In this document: positions 50,688 through 59,548 of the stretch, in pieces
How positions within the stretch are numbered: the first letter of the stretch is position 1
How the letters are laid out: every line of letters starts with the position of its first letter
NCBI RefSeq assembly: GCF_000718085.1
Contig: NZ_JOEC01000001.1
Location: forward strand, 434,001 to 498,000
Reading direction: 5' to 3'
DNA length: 64,000 bases
Source of the DNA: Mycetocola saprophilus
GTDB taxonomy: Bacteria > Actinomycetota > Actinomycetes > Actinomycetales > Microbacteriaceae
Program-made: the position numbers and the translations under genes
The notes under the pieces: generated by a model
Seen by the model: the letters and a program-made list of their open reading frames with translations, nothing else
Told to the model about the DNA's origin: nothing
Databases searched by the model: none

Positions 50688-51611
50688 TTAGCGGCCCAGC
50701 GCGGCGGCGAGTTCTCCACGGGTGGTTTCGATCTGCGGGGTCCCCACAAAGGTCTCGGCAAACGCGCGGGCGGTCTCATCCGCGGTGTCGGAGAGGACCA
50801 GGCGGATCTCCCAGCCGAGGGAGTCATCCTCGATGATCGCGCGGGGAAGCTCGGCCGCCTCGAGCTTCGCCGCCATCGACTCGGGCACAATCGCGACCCC
50901 GCCGCCGCGGGCGACCAGGCGGATCAGCATGTGCACGTCTTCCAGAGTCATCACGCTCTGCCGGGTGATGCCCCGGCGCGCCCACGCCTCATCCAGGATG
51001 CGCCGCGCCGCCCAGGTGTCGGCGAAGTCGATCGTCGCGACCCCGTCCAGCTCATCCGGGCTCAGGCTCTCGCGGGTCGCCAGCGGGTGTCCCTCCGGGC
51101 CGAGCAGTACAAAGGATTCCCGGCGCAGCGGGATCGAGGTTGCCGAGACCTCCTCGGTCAGGCCGTTGGCGAGCAGCGCCAGGTCGATCTCGCCGGTATC
51201 CAGCTGGGAGTGCAGCGACTGGGTCGAAGCCTGGGTGAAGTGCATGCTGGTGTGCGGATGGGCGCTGCCAAACGCGGTGATCAGATCCACCAGGTCCACA
51301 AAGTCGCCGAGGCACTGTTCGGCGCCGATTCGGGTGGTGCGCGGGCTCGCGCTCGCCGCGCGCAGCAGTGCCTCCTGGGCCCGGCGCGCCTCGCCCAGCA
51401 GTAGCGCCGCGCGTGGACGGAACGCATCGCCCGAGGCGGTGAGGGTGGCGCCCCCGCGTCCGCGGGTGAACAGGCTCACGCCGAGTTCGCGTTCAAGCGC
51501 GCGAATCGAGGAGGAGAGGCCGGGCTGGCTGACAAAGGAGCGCTCGGCGGCGCGGGTGAAGTTCTCCTCGGCGGCCACGGCCAGGAAGAATTCAAGCTGG
51601 CGCAGATCCAT
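50688..51611 (-). CDS. LysR-family transcriptional regulator
   Basis: 307 aa. N-terminal winged HTH MDLRQLEFFLAVAAEENFTR then AAERSFVSQPGLSSSIRALE, and a LysR substrate-binding domain (about 92-295). ATG 51611 shares a base with the TetR stop (TAATG). LysR proteins usually control a divergent gene, but here the neighbours are on the same strand: TetR upstream, ADH downstream. Its target may be the ADH promoter. Confidence 0.93.
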   Translation of the reverse strand: MDLRQLEFFLAVAAEENFTRAAERSFVSQPGLSSSIRALERELGVSLFTRGRGGATLTASGDAFRPRAALLLGEARRAQEALLRAASASPRTTRIGAEQCLGDFVDLVDLITAFGSAHPHTSMHFTQASTQSLHSQLDTGEIDLALLANGLTEEVSATSIPLRRESFVLLGPEGHPLATRESLSPDELDGVATIDFADTWAARRILDEAWARRGITRQSVMTLEDVHMLIRLVARGGGVAIVPESMAAKLEAAELPRAIIEDDSLGWEIRLVLSDTADETARAFAETFVGTPQIETTRGELAAALGR

Positions 51612-52309
51612 TAGCGGGTCTCCTCGGTGGGCGTGGTGGTGGCGGTGGCCAGGGGAGCGTTGGTCGTGGCGATGGGTGCGACGGGCGTGGCGTCGGAGGC
51701 GGAGCGTCCGTCGGGCGTGCTGGCGGCGGTGGCCGTACCGGGTGCGGTGGGCCAGTGCGAGAGGGCGCCGTCCAGCACGTCGATCAGGCGCTGCCAGGAC
51801 GCTGCGGTCTCGGGGTCCGAATGGGAAAACCCGCCGGTGTCGTCGAGGCCGATGAAGCCGCCGATGCTCGATCCGATGATTCGCACCGCGTGCGGAACCT
51901 CGGACGCCGGCAGTCCGTAGCCACGGATCACCTCACCCAGGATCGCCGAGACCCGCCGACCGGCGGCCACAAAATCCTCACCGGCAAAGTGTGCCCGGCT
52001 GGCTTGCCAGAGCCCCGGGTGTCGGCGGGACATCTCGAGCATCGCCTCGGCGGCCGCGGCGAGGGCCGCGCGCTTGTGCAGCCCGGCGGTCGCGCGGGTG
52101 AGGTCGGCGGCCAGCACCGCGTGGGCGCGGGTTCCGACGATCTCCCGCAGCGCATCGAGCCCGCGCACGTGGGCGTAGAGGCTCGCGGGCTTGACTCCGA
52201 GTTCGCGGGCGAGGGCCGACACGGTGACCCGGTTAAAGCCGAGACGATCGGCAAGCTCGGAGGCAACGGTGCCCACGTGTTCGAGGGTAAGCCCAACGGT
52301 CGCGGCCAT
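51611..52309 (-). CDS. TetR-family regulator, WHG-domain subgroup
   Basis: 232 aa. HTH at the N-terminus (ADRLGFNRVTVSALARELGV then KPASLYAHVRGLDAL), and a C-terminal ligand domain of the TetR-WHG type (RRHPGLWQASRAHFAGEDF). The last 45 residues are a low-complexity Ala/Thr/Pro tail (TPGTATAASTPDGRS...), repeat-derived. ATG 52309 is preceded by GGAGATC. Coupled to the LysR gene by a one-base overlap. Confidence 0.88.
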   Translation of the reverse strand: MAATVGLTLEHVGTVASELADRLGFNRVTVSALARELGVKPASLYAHVRGLDALREIVGTRAHAVLAADLTRATAGLHKRAALAAAAEAMLEMSRRHPGLWQASRAHFAGEDFVAAGRRVSAILGEVIRGYGLPASEVPHAVRIIGSSIGGFIGLDDTGGFSHSDPETAASWQRLIDVLDGALSHWPTAPGTATAASTPDGRSASDATPVAPIATTNAPLATATTTPTEETR

Positions 52310-52405
52310 GATCTCCTCGCGTTTGGTAACGATGTCCTCTCTGGATTATAGGCGTCGGTGACGGCCCGACGGGTGGGCCGGGCCGCCACCGCACGCCGGC
52401 GTTTG

Positions 52406-52543
52406 TTAGCGGAAAGCCCCGCCCGCGCGTTCGGAGACGGGGTCGGGGTTCACTAGCGGATAGCCCCGTCCGCGCGCCTAAACACGAGGGTCGGGGTCTG
52501 CTAGTGGGTAGCCCCGCCTGCGGCCTCGGAGACGAGGGCTGAG
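52406..52543. repeat. Three degenerate 47-48-bp units at the end of the aldo-keto reductase gene
   Basis: Units begin at 52406, 52453 and 52501 (TTAGCGGA, CTAGCGGA, CTAGTGGG), each continuing with (T/A)AGCCCCG(C/T)C and GAGACG(A)GGG-like words. The third is the coding 3' end of the aldo-keto reductase; each copy keeps a minus-strand stop codon at its left border. Confidence 0.7.
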
Positions 52544-53388
52544 ATGGCCGCGACCTCATCCTCGCCGAGGACCACATCGAGTGCCGCCATGTTTTCCCGC
52601 AGGTGTGCACGGCTCGTGGTGCCGGGGATGGGAAGGATGCGCTCATCGAGGTGCAGGAGCCAGGCGAGCGCCAGCTGTCCGGTTGTGATGCCATGCTCGG
52701 CGGCGATCGGGTCCAGCACTGCATAAATCGGCGTCGCATCGTCGATGCTCTTGCGCAGGCTCATCGGCCACCAGGGGGAGAAGACGCCGCCATCGGCAAG
52801 GGTCGCCCGCATGAGTGCGCCGCCGGTGCGGTTGGCGGCGTTGTACATCGCGGTGGTGGCGGCAATCGGGGCGATTTCGCGGGCGATGGCATACTGCTCG
52901 GCGGTGACGTTGGAGAGTCCGATGTTTTGGATGAGTCCCTCGTCGCGAAGGTCCCGCAGCGCTCCCACCTGATCCTCAAACGGGGCGTCGGTGGCATAGC
53001 CATTGTGGAGGTAGTACAGCGGGAGAGAATCCAGGCCGAGTCTGCTCGCGCTCATGACCGCGCTCTGGCGCAGGTAGATCGGGTTGCCCACCCATCCCAG
53101 GGTGTCGTAGTCGAAGCCACCGCGAACAAAGCCTCCCTTGGACGCGATGGTCAGCCCGGGGTAGGGATGCAGCGCCTCGCGGATCAGGGATTCATTGTGG
53201 TGTGGACCATAGACATCGGCGGTGTCGATGAAGTCCACCCCCTCCTCGCGCAGTGCACGGAGCAGCGCCAGGCCGCCGGCGTGGTCGGGGTAGGGCCCCC
53301 ATACCTGTTCGCCGGTGAGCTGCATGGCACCAAAGCCAATCCGGGTCACCGTGTGGGAGGAGCCAATGGTGAGTGTTTTGCTGGTCAT
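52501..53388 (-). CDS. Aldo/keto reductase
   Basis: 295 aa TIM-barrel oxidoreductase. The catalytic tetrad is present: Asp55 and Tyr60 in DFIDTADVYGPHHNES, Lys84 in TIASKGGF, His128 in YYLHNG. ILPIPGTTSRAHLRENM is the NADP-phosphate-binding segment. Resembles the YakC/Tas-type branch. It is divergent from a TetR gene across three GGGGA-N3-TCCCC palindromes and is thus very likely repressed by that TetR. Reduces a carbonyl substrate with NADPH. Confidence 0.93.
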   Translation of the reverse strand: MTSKTLTIGSSHTVTRIGFGAMQLTGEQVWGPYPDHAGGLALLRALREEGVDFIDTADVYGPHHNESLIREALHPYPGLTIASKGGFVRGGFDYDTLGWVGNPIYLRQSAVMSASRLGLDSLPLYYLHNGYATDAPFEDQVGALRDLRDEGLIQNIGLSNVTAEQYAIAREIAPIAATTAMYNAANRTGGALMRATLADGGVFSPWWPMSLRKSIDDATPIYAVLDPIAAEHGITTGQLALAWLLHLDERILPIPGTTSRAHLRENMAALDVVLGEDEVAAISALVSEAAGGATH

Positions 53389-53410
53389 TGAAGCGGCTTT
53401 CTCGTAAAAT

Positions 53411-53467
53411 GGGGAGCATCCCCGTAAAAGTGGGGAGTGTCCCCGATTCTATCTGGGGAGTGTCCCC
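53411..53467. promoter_or_regulatory. Three tandem GGGGA-N3-TCCCC operators
   Basis: Perfect 13-bp palindromes at 53411-53423 (N3 = GCA), 53432-53444 (GTG) and 53455-53467 (GTG), spaced 21 and 23 bp start to start, about two helical turns, so dimers would bind one DNA face. They fill the gap between the aldo-keto reductase and TetR genes. Confidence 0.8.
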
Positions 53468-53489
53468 GTTTTCAAGGGAGAGTAGTGAA

Positions 53490-54050
53490 ATGACCGATCC
53501 ACTGGTATCCAAGCGACCGGCGCGAGCCGATGCCGCAAGAAATTTTGATGCGATCGTCGCCGCCGCTCGCGAGGTGTTTGAGCGCTCGGGTTCGCAGTCG
53601 AGCATGGATGAAATTGCCCGGATTGCCGGGGTGGGGAGCGCCACGCTCTACCGCCACTTTCCCCGTCGGGACGATCTCGTGGAGGCGCTCTATGCGCGCG
53701 AGGTCGCCCTGGTCTGCGAGTATGCCGAGAGTCTGGTGGGGGAGGGGGATCCGTTTGACGCGCTGACGCTCTGGCTGCGCCGTTTGATTCTGGCGATGGG
53801 GACCAAGCGCCTCCTGATGGAGGGCTTGGCCTTCGAGCCCGCTCGTTACCCCACGCTGATTGAGGCGCTGTATGCGGCCGGGCGCGTGGTTTTGGAGCCG
53901 GCCAAGGATGCGGGTGCCGTCGCGGCCGACCTTGAGGCCGATGATGTCATGCGCCTGGCCATCGCGGTGAGCGCGGCCGTCTATCGGGATGATGCGCAGC
54001 GGGAGCGCGTTTTTGCCGCCGCGCTGCGGGGTCTGCGGCCCGCGAACTGA
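53490..54050 (+). CDS. TetR-family repressor
   Basis: 186 aa. HTH: NFDAIVAAAREVFERSGSQS then MDEIARIAGVGSATLYRHFP; the C-terminal domain (TetR_C) is all-helical. ATG 53490 is chosen over a longer frame that would translate the operators; GGGAGAG lies upstream. Divergent from the aldo-keto reductase with three palindromes between them. Likely senses an aldehyde or xenobiotic. Followed by a strong terminator. Confidence 0.92.
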   Translation: MTDPLVSKRPARADAARNFDAIVAAAREVFERSGSQSSMDEIARIAGVGSATLYRHFPRRDDLVEALYAREVALVCEYAESLVGEGDPFDALTLWLRRLILAMGTKRLLMEGLAFEPARYPTLIEALYAAGRVVLEPAKDAGAVAADLEADDVMRLAIAVSAAVYRDDAQRERVFAAALRGLRPAN

Positions 54051-54064
54051 GCGGGAATTGGGAA

Positions 54065-54095
54065 ACGCCCCGAGGGAAATCCTCGGGGCGTTTTT
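54065..54095 (+). terminator. Rho-independent terminator of the TetR gene
   Basis: 11-bp perfect stem (54065-54075 with 54081-54091), GAAAT loop and TTTTT tail (54091-54095), 14 nt after the stop codon. Confidence 0.92.
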
Positions 54096-54114
54096 GCTGC
54101 CCTCAACAAAATGT

Positions 54115-54143
54115 TTGCACTGATATCAATCTAGTGTTATCGT
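54115..54143 (+). promoter_or_regulatory. Promoter of the SDR-SDR-NTF2 operon with TGATATCA palindrome
   Basis: -35 TTGCAC (54115-54120), 17-bp spacer, -10 TATCGT (54138-54143). The perfect palindrome TGATATCA (54121-54128) abuts the -35, and CTGATA/TATCAG arms (54120-54125 and 54147-54152) flank the -10; a repressor site is likely, but its protein is unknown. Confidence 0.6.
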
Positions 54144-54215
54144 TGCTATCAGTTCGAGGGAATCGACGATCACCACCCGGTCGCCTCCTCGACACAGACT
54201 CAATCGGGAGACATC

Positions 54216-54971
54216 ATGACCAGCACTTCGAACACCACCGCCACCCAGGGCCGCGTTGCCCTCGTGACCGGCGGTTCCGGCGGCATCGGCCGCGCCACCG
54301 TCGAACGCCTCGTCGCCGACGGCTACGCGGTGGCCGTGCACTACTCGGGCAACCGCGCCGCCGCCGAGGAGACCGTGGCCGCCGTGACCGCCGCCGGTGG
54401 ATCCGCAATCGTGGTGGGCGGGGACGTCGCCGATGAAACCGCGATGGCCACCGCGTTTGACCAGACCGAGGCTGCCTTTGGCGGGATCGACGTGGTGGTC
54501 AACACCGCCGGAATCATGATCCTCGGCCCCATCGCGACCCTGAACCTCGACGACCTCGACCGCATGCACCGCACAAACATCCGCGGTACCTTCGTGATCT
54601 CGCAGCTGGCCGCGAACCGCCTGCGCTCGGGCGGCGCGCTGATCAACTTCTCCACCTCGGTGTCCCGTACCAAGTTCCCGACCTACGGCGCCTACGTGGC
54701 CAGCAAGGCCGCGGTCGAGTCGATCAGCCTGATCCTGGCCCGCGAGCTGCGGGGCAAAAACATCACCGTGAACGTGGTTGCCCCCGGCCCCACCGCAACC
54801 CCGCTGTTCCTCAATGGCAAGGACGAGCAGACCATCGAAAACCTGTCCAAGGCCGTCCCGCTGGAGCGTCTGGGTCAGCCCGAGGACATCGCCGAAACCG
54901 TGGCCTTCCTCGCCGGTCCGGCCCGCTGGGTCAACGGCCAGGTCATCTACACCAACGGTGGACTCGCCTAG
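54216..54971 (+). CDS. Short-chain dehydrogenase/reductase (3-oxoacyl-ACP-reductase-like)
   Basis: 251 aa classical SDR. Cofactor motif TGGSGGIGRATVE (about 18-30), HYSGNR after strand 2 suggesting NADPH, NTAG in place of NNAG near residue 95, and the Ser/Tyr/Lys catalytic set in STSVSRTKFPTYGAYVASKAA. The C-terminal IYTNGGLA is the FabG-type end. First gene of a three-gene operon with a second SDR and a SnoaL-like protein. Reduces a keto group; substrate unknown. Confidence 0.92.
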   Translation: MTSTSNTTATQGRVALVTGGSGGIGRATVERLVADGYAVAVHYSGNRAAAEETVAAVTAAGGSAIVVGGDVADETAMATAFDQTEAAFGGIDVVVNTAGIMILGPIATLNLDDLDRMHRTNIRGTFVISQLAANRLRSGGALINFSTSVSRTKFPTYGAYVASKAAVESISLILARELRGKNITVNVVAPGPTATPLFLNGKDEQTIENLSKAVPLERLGQPEDIAETVAFLAGPARWVNGQVIYTNGGLA

Positions 54972-55001
54972 GCGCGGCCCACGGAAACACAGGGAAAAAT
55001 C

Positions 55002-55898
55002 ATGACCACCATTGTATTGATCACCGGTGCCTCGAGCGGTTTTGGGGCACTCACCGCACGCGCACTCGCCACCGCCGGACACACCGTCTATGCGGGCATG
55101 CGCGAAACCACCGGTCGCAACGCCCCGCAGGTTCAGGCCGCCGTGGACTTCTCCGCCGAGCATGAGGCCGACCTGCGCGCCATCGAACTCGACGTCAACA
55201 GCCAGGACTCGGTGGATGCCGCCGTGGCCCAGATTCACGCCGAGCACGGACGCATCGACGTGCTCATCCATAACGCCGGCCACATGGTCACCGGACCCAC
55301 CGAGGCATTCACCCCCGAGCAGCTGGCCGAGCTGTACAACGTCAACGTGCTCTCGACCCAGCGGGTCAACCGGGCCGCGCTGCCGAACATGCGTCACCGC
55401 GGCAACGGCCTGGTGATGTGGGTGTCCAGCACCTCGGTGCTCGGTGGAACCCCGCCCTACCTGGCCCCGTATTTCGCGGCCAAGGCGGGCATGGACTCGC
55501 TCGCGGTGTCCTATGCCGCCGAGCTTTCGCGCTGGGGTGTGGAGACCTCGATCGTGGTCCCCGGATCGTTCACCAACGGAACCAACCACTTCGCGCACTC
55601 GGGTCGTCCGGCCGATCAGGAAACCGTGGCCGAGTATGAGACCCGCTATGCGGGGCTGATGGAGCAGGTGTCGCAGAAGCTGGCCGAGCTCTCCCCGCCG
55701 GATGCGAATGCCTCGATGGTTTCCGACGAGATCGCCCGCATCGTGGCGCTGCCCGCCGGGACGCGTCCGTACCGGGTCCACATCGACCCGGCAAACGATG
55801 GATCCGAGGCGGTCGCGGCACTTTCGGATGCCAATCAGGTAGCATTCCTCAACCGCGTGGGTCTCGGTGACCTGCTCACGGTGACCCCGCGGGCCTAG
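55002..55898 (+). CDS. Short-chain dehydrogenase/reductase
   Basis: 298 aa. Cofactor motif ITGASSGFGALTARAL near the N-terminus, NAGH (variant of NNAG) in IHNAGHMVTGP, catalytic Ser-Tyr-Lys in VSSTSVLGG...YLAPYFAAKAG. Longer than classical SDRs, with a C-terminal extension of about 45 residues after the substrate loop (retinol-dehydrogenase-like group). It follows the first SDR by 30 bp and precedes the SnoaL-like gene by 26 bp: one operon. Confidence 0.92.
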   Translation: MTTIVLITGASSGFGALTARALATAGHTVYAGMRETTGRNAPQVQAAVDFSAEHEADLRAIELDVNSQDSVDAAVAQIHAEHGRIDVLIHNAGHMVTGPTEAFTPEQLAELYNVNVLSTQRVNRAALPNMRHRGNGLVMWVSSTSVLGGTPPYLAPYFAAKAGMDSLAVSYAAELSRWGVETSIVVPGSFTNGTNHFAHSGRPADQETVAEYETRYAGLMEQVSQKLAELSPPDANASMVSDEIARIVALPAGTRPYRVHIDPANDGSEAVAALSDANQVAFLNRVGLGDLLTVTPRA

Positions 55899-55924
55899 TT
55901 TCCCTCGAATCGAACGGAGTAGTC

Positions 55925-56257
55925 ATGACCCCCACCCTTCCGGAACCGATTGCTCGGTTCATCGACACCACCAACGCTCAGGATTCCGCGGGCTTTGTGG
56001 CGGCCTTCACCGAGGACGCCCTGCTGGATGACTGGGGTCGCGTCTTCCGCGGGGCCGGCGGCATCGCCGACTGGAACCGTACCGACAACATCGGGGTCAA
56101 CGCGCACTTCGATCTGGTGAGTGTCGAGCAGGCACCCGCCGGGGAGGAGTGGATCGTGACGCTCAGGGTCAGTGGCGATGGCTATAACGGCACCGGCCCG
56201 ATGCGCTTCCAGCTCGCCGGCGACCGGATTTCTCGCCTGCGGATCACACCCAACTAG
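55925..56257 (+). CDS. SnoaL/NTF2-like protein
   Basis: 110 aa alpha+beta barrel. The order FIDTTNAQDSAGFVAAFTED, then LDDWGRVFRGAGGIADWNR, and VTLRVSGDGYNGTGPMRFQ is the SnoaL-like pattern. Such proteins are small-molecule isomerases, cyclases or binding proteins; near SDRs they often act on the same substrate. Ends 14 nt before a strong hairpin. Confidence 0.85.
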   Translation: MTPTLPEPIARFIDTTNAQDSAGFVAAFTEDALLDDWGRVFRGAGGIADWNRTDNIGVNAHFDLVSVEQAPAGEEWIVTLRVSGDGYNGTGPMRFQLAGDRISRLRITPN

Positions 56258-56271
56258 GTTCCAACACAATA

Positions 56272-56301
56272 GGGCCCCTTCTCCCGCGGGAGAAGGGGCC
56301 C
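56272..56301. terminator. Strong bidirectional hairpin
   Basis: A 30-bp perfect palindrome (14-bp arms and central GC) lies between the SnoaL-like gene and the convergent ABC permease gene. No T-tract. Confidence 0.8.
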
Positions 56302-56346
56302 CGTTATGCGTGGGGACAACGTAGGACTACGGAAGCGGCGCCCGGG

Positions 56347-57582
56347 TTAGCTGGTGGCCAGGGCCTCCGTCGGGGGCAGCCGGGCGGCGCGAATCGAGGG
56401 GTACACGCCGGCCACCGCGCCCACCAGCACGGCACCGACCAGCCCGCCGATCACCGACTCCGGCGGGATGACCACGGGCCAGCCCTGCAGCAGCGTATAG
56501 CCCAGGGTGCCGGCGATCCCCAGCAGCGTTCCGATCACCCCGCCGGCCCCGGCCAGGAACACGGCCTCGATCAGGAACTGCAGGCGAATCTGCCCGCGGG
56601 CGGCCCCCAGGGCCCGGCGCAGGCCGATCTCGCGGCGACGCTCCAGCACCGAGACGATCATCGTATTGGCCACGCCGATCCCGCCCACCACCAGGGCAAC
56701 CCCGGCCAGTCCCAGGAACAGGCCCGAGAAGGTGTTTTGGGTGTGCCGCTTGGCCAGCAGCGCCTCCGAGGGGCTGCTCACCTGGATCAGTCCGGGCGTC
56801 TGTGGATCGAGGGTCGCCGGGAGGACCGCGCGCACGGCCTCGATCTGCGACTCCTCGGCCGTTAGATACACCACGCTGGATCGGCCGTCGAACCCAAACG
56901 TGCTGCGGGCCGCATCCCAGCCGATGAACACCGCCTGTTCCAGCTCGGGGGTCACCGGCATCGCAGCCAGGATCCCGATCACCGCAAAGCGGGTGCCACC
57001 CACATCGATCAGCCGCGCGGGCTGATCCGGGTCCACCTCGGCAATACCCAACCAGCGCGCCGCCTGCGACCCCAGCACCACGGTGGGGTAGGCGGCAGCG
57101 GAGGGGTCGAGGAAGCGTCCCGAGGCGATTCTCCCGTGCACCGTGGTGAGCAGGTTATCGGGGGCGGCGAGGGTCGTGATGCCGGTGCTCAGGGTGTCCC
57201 CGACGTACTCGGTCCGGCGCACGGTCTGGTGCACGTTGGCCACCGCCGAGACGTGTTCCACCGGTCCGATCCGCCCGGCCATCGCCGGGGCCCCTGGATC
57301 CAGGGTGATCGGATTATCCGGCGAGGACGTGGGCTGCGCCACCAGAATATTGGTGCCCAGCGCCGAGATATCGTTCAGCAGTTTTTGCTGGCCGGACGCG
57401 GGAATCGCGGTCACCAGCACCAGGGTCGCGATGCCGATCGCGATCCCCAGGCCCGAGAGTGCCGCGCGCCCGAGACGTCCGCGCACCCCCTCGAAGCCGA
57501 GGCTCAGCACGTCGAGCGGGCTCAGCCGGGCGCGTGGACTCAGCCGGGCGCGTGGACTCAGGCGAGCGGGCGCGGCGCTCAT
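56347..57582 (-). CDS. MacB/FtsX-like ABC transporter permease
   Basis: 411 aa. One TM near residues 44-65 ([19 protein letters not shown]), an extracytoplasmic MacB_PCD domain of about 200 residues, then three TMs ([60 protein letters not shown]). [19 protein letters not shown] is the family's cytoplasmic motif. The N-terminus carries tandem RLSPRA repeats from an 18-bp DNA repeat. ATGA overlap with the ATPase. Part of the lipoprotein-adaptor-ATPase-permease operon. Confidence 0.9.
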   Translation of the reverse strand: MSAAPARLSPRARLSPRARLSPLDVLSLGFEGVRGRLGRAALSGLGIAIGIATLVLVTAIPASGQQKLLNDISALGTNILVAQPTSSPDNPITLDPGAPAMAGRIGPVEHVSAVANVHQTVRRTEYVGDTLSTGITTLAAPDNLLTTVHGRIASGRFLDPSAAAYPTVVLGSQAARWLGIAEVDPDQPARLIDVGGTRFAVIGILAAMPVTPELEQAVFIGWDAARSTFGFDGRSSVVYLTAEESQIEAVRAVLPATLDPQTPGLIQVSSPSEALLAKRHTQNTFSGLFLGLAGVALVVGGIGVANTMIVSVLERRREIGLRRALGAARGQIRLQFLIEAVFLAGAGGVIGTLLGIAGTLGYTLLQGWPVVIPPESVIGGLVGAVLVGAVAGVYPSIRAARLPPTEALATS

Positions 57583-58253
57583 GCGGCCACCCGCTCGCTC
57601 AGTCGGCCATCGCGGATTTCGACCCGACGGGGCAGCTCGGCGGCAATCTGTTGATCGTGGGTGATCAGCGCGATCGTGGCCCCCTCGCGGTTGAGCTCGA
57701 GGAACAGGTCGAGAATTCGGCGTCCGGTGACCGAGTCCAGCGCGCCGGTGGGTTCATCGGCGAGGATCAGCGCGGGGGAGTTGACCAGGGCCCGGGCGAT
57801 GCCCACCCGCTGCCGCTCCCCGCCGGAGAGCTCGTGGGGGCGGTGGGTAAAACGGTCGGCGAGGCCCACCCGGTCCAGCGCCTCACGAGCCAGGGCCGGA
57901 CGCTGGCGGCGCGGAACGCCGGCATAGAGCAGCCCGGTGGCCACGTTGTCCACGGCGGAGAGGCGCTCGTTGAGGTGCGACTGCTGGAACACAAATCCCA
58001 GGGTGCCCCCGCGCAGGATCGAGAGTTCACGATCGTTCATCCGCGGGACCGAACGGCCGAGCAGCAGCACCTCGCCCGAGGTCGGGCGATCCAGGGTGCC
58101 ACAGATGTTGAGGAGTGTGGACTTACCCGATCCCGAGGGGCCCACAATCGCCAGGCACTCGCCCGCGTGGATGTCGAGGGAGACCCGATCCAGCGAGGTC
58201 ACCCCGCCCGGATAGCGCTTGGTAACCTCGCTCAGGGAGAGGACAGCGGTCAC
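57579..58253 (-). CDS. MacB/LolD-type ABC transporter ATPase
   Basis: 224 aa. Walker [10 protein letters not shown], signature [28 protein letters not shown]-loop [10 protein letters not shown]. Standard partner of FtsX-like permeases. Its GTG start at 58253 overlaps the adaptor stop (GTGA) and its stop overlaps the permease start, so all three are coupled. Mechanotransmission and not substrate passage through the TMs is expected for this type. Confidence 0.93.
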   Translation of the reverse strand: MTAVLSLSEVTKRYPGGVTSLDRVSLDIHAGECLAIVGPSGSGKSTLLNICGTLDRPTSGEVLLLGRSVPRMNDRELSILRGGTLGFVFQQSHLNERLSAVDNVATGLLYAGVPRRQRPALAREALDRVGLADRFTHRPHELSGGERQRVGIARALVNSPALILADEPTGALDSVTGRRILDLFLELNREGATIALITHDQQIAAELPRRVEIRDGRLSERVAA

Positions 58254-59548
58254 GAGGCCACCACCACGCGGAGGCCCTCGGTGACGCCGTCGCCCGAGAT
58301 CTCCACGTTTCCGTCGGCAAAGAGGCCGGTGGTCACGGCGATGAGTTTCCCGGCCGGAGTCTCGACGGCCTGCGCCCCACCCTGCACGGTGATCAGCGCG
58401 GTGACCGGGACGATCAGGACGCCGGGGTGGGTCTGCCCGATGAAGCGCACCCGGGCACCCCCGGTTCCCGCTGCGGTGAGTTTTTCGGCGTCGGCGGGAT
58501 CGGTGGTCAGGGTGACCGTGATGCTGGGGGTGCCGCCGCCCGAGTCCCCGGCGGGCGGGTTCTGGAGAGCGGCGATGGTGCCGGTGAGGGTCGAGCCATC
58601 GGGCAGCGTGACCGGAGCTTTCGCGCCCACGGCGATCCCACCCGCGCTGCCCGCGGGCACCGGGACGGAGATGACCCGGGTGGTGTCGGTCACGGTCAGG
58701 ACCGGTCCGGAGGCGGGGTCGCCCACCCGCGCGCTGATCGCGTTGATCCGCAGTGGGCCGGAGTTTACCAGGAAGCGTTCGGGACTGATGATCCCGGTCT
58801 GGTCGAGCCCCTGTTTCTTCTGCCAGCGCTTAATGGCCGCCGAAAGGGCCGGGGTGAACACGCGATCCTCGCCGCCGCGCTGGGGTCCCACCGTGTAGCC
58901 CAGGGCCGCCAGATTATCGGCGACCACGGCCACATCCTTGCCGTGCGGCGGACGCGGCGGGGTGGGTGGAGCCGGCGGCGGTGTCGCCGGCGGCGCACTC
59001 GGGTCGTCGGAGCCGCCCGTGTTCCCAGTATTGCCTGCGCTGTCTGTGCTGCCGGAATTGCCGGTATTACCCGTGTTGCCAGGGTTGTTGCCGGTGCCGC
59101 CGCCAGCGCTGCCACCGTTGCCGGCCCCGCCGCCGGTGCCGCCGGTCGTCCCGCCACCGCTGCCACCGCCGCCGGTCGTCCCGGCGAGCGAGAGCTCGCG
59201 GTAGAGCGGCGTGGTCCCGATCAGCAGCGTGACCGGCTCATCGTTGACCCGATACAGCTGGTCGCCCTGGTTGATCACGGCGCCGGCGTCCGGCAGCAGG
59301 GTGATGATCCCGGTGCCGGGACCGGTGACCGGATGGGCGGCCCCGAAATCGATCGTGGCCGGATAGTCGGTTCCGGTGGAAATATCGCCGCGGGTCACGG
59401 TCGCGGTGGGCCGATGGTCCGCCTTTGCGGGTGGCGGCGCGGTGGGTGCCAGACTCAGTGCGAGCCCCGCGGCCGCCGCACCCACCAGCAGAACCGCGAT
59501 CCCGGAGATCCAGAGGGTGCGTTTGCCCGGGCGAAAACGCCGACTCAC
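58250..59548 (-). CDS. HlyD/RND-adaptor-like protein with peptidoglycan-binding domain
   Basis: 432 aa. N-terminal TM ([20 protein letters not shown]), then lipoyl/barrel-sandwich strands ([20 protein letters not shown]), a very low-complexity Gly/Thr/Asn/Ser and Pro linker (about 128-215), a peptidoglycan-binding-1 unit ([11 protein letters not shown] ... [18 protein letters not shown]), and adaptor barrels to the C-terminus. In Gram-positive bacteria such proteins join MacB-type ABC pumps to the wall. GTG 59548 overlaps the lipoprotein stop (GTGA). Confidence 0.88.
   Translation of the reverse strand: MSRRFRPGKRTLWISGIAVLLVGAAAAGLALSLAPTAPPPAKADHRPTATVTRGDISTGTDYPATIDFGAAHPVTGPGTGIITLLPDAGAVINQGDQLYRVNDEPVTLLIGTTPLYRELSLAGTTGGGGSGGGTTGGTGGGAGNGGSAGGGTGNNPGNTGNTGNSGSTDSAGNTGNTGGSDDPSAPPATPPPAPPTPPRPPHGKDVAVVADNLAALGYTVGPQRGGEDRVFTPALSAAIKRWQKKQGLDQTGIISPERFLVNSGPLRINAISARVGDPASGPVLTVTDTTRVISVPVPAGSAGGIAVGAKAPVTLPDGSTLTGTIAALQNPPAGDSGGGTPSITVTLTTDPADAEKLTAAGTGGARVRFIGQTHPGVLIVPVTALITVQGGAQAVETPAGKLIAVTTGLFADGNVEISGDGVTEGLRVVVAS

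Noticed and set aside
58938..59204. Repeat DNA as a possible CRISPR or satellite array
   Set aside because: It is the in-frame Gly/Thr/Asn linker of the adaptor gene; units are short, irregular and without spacers.
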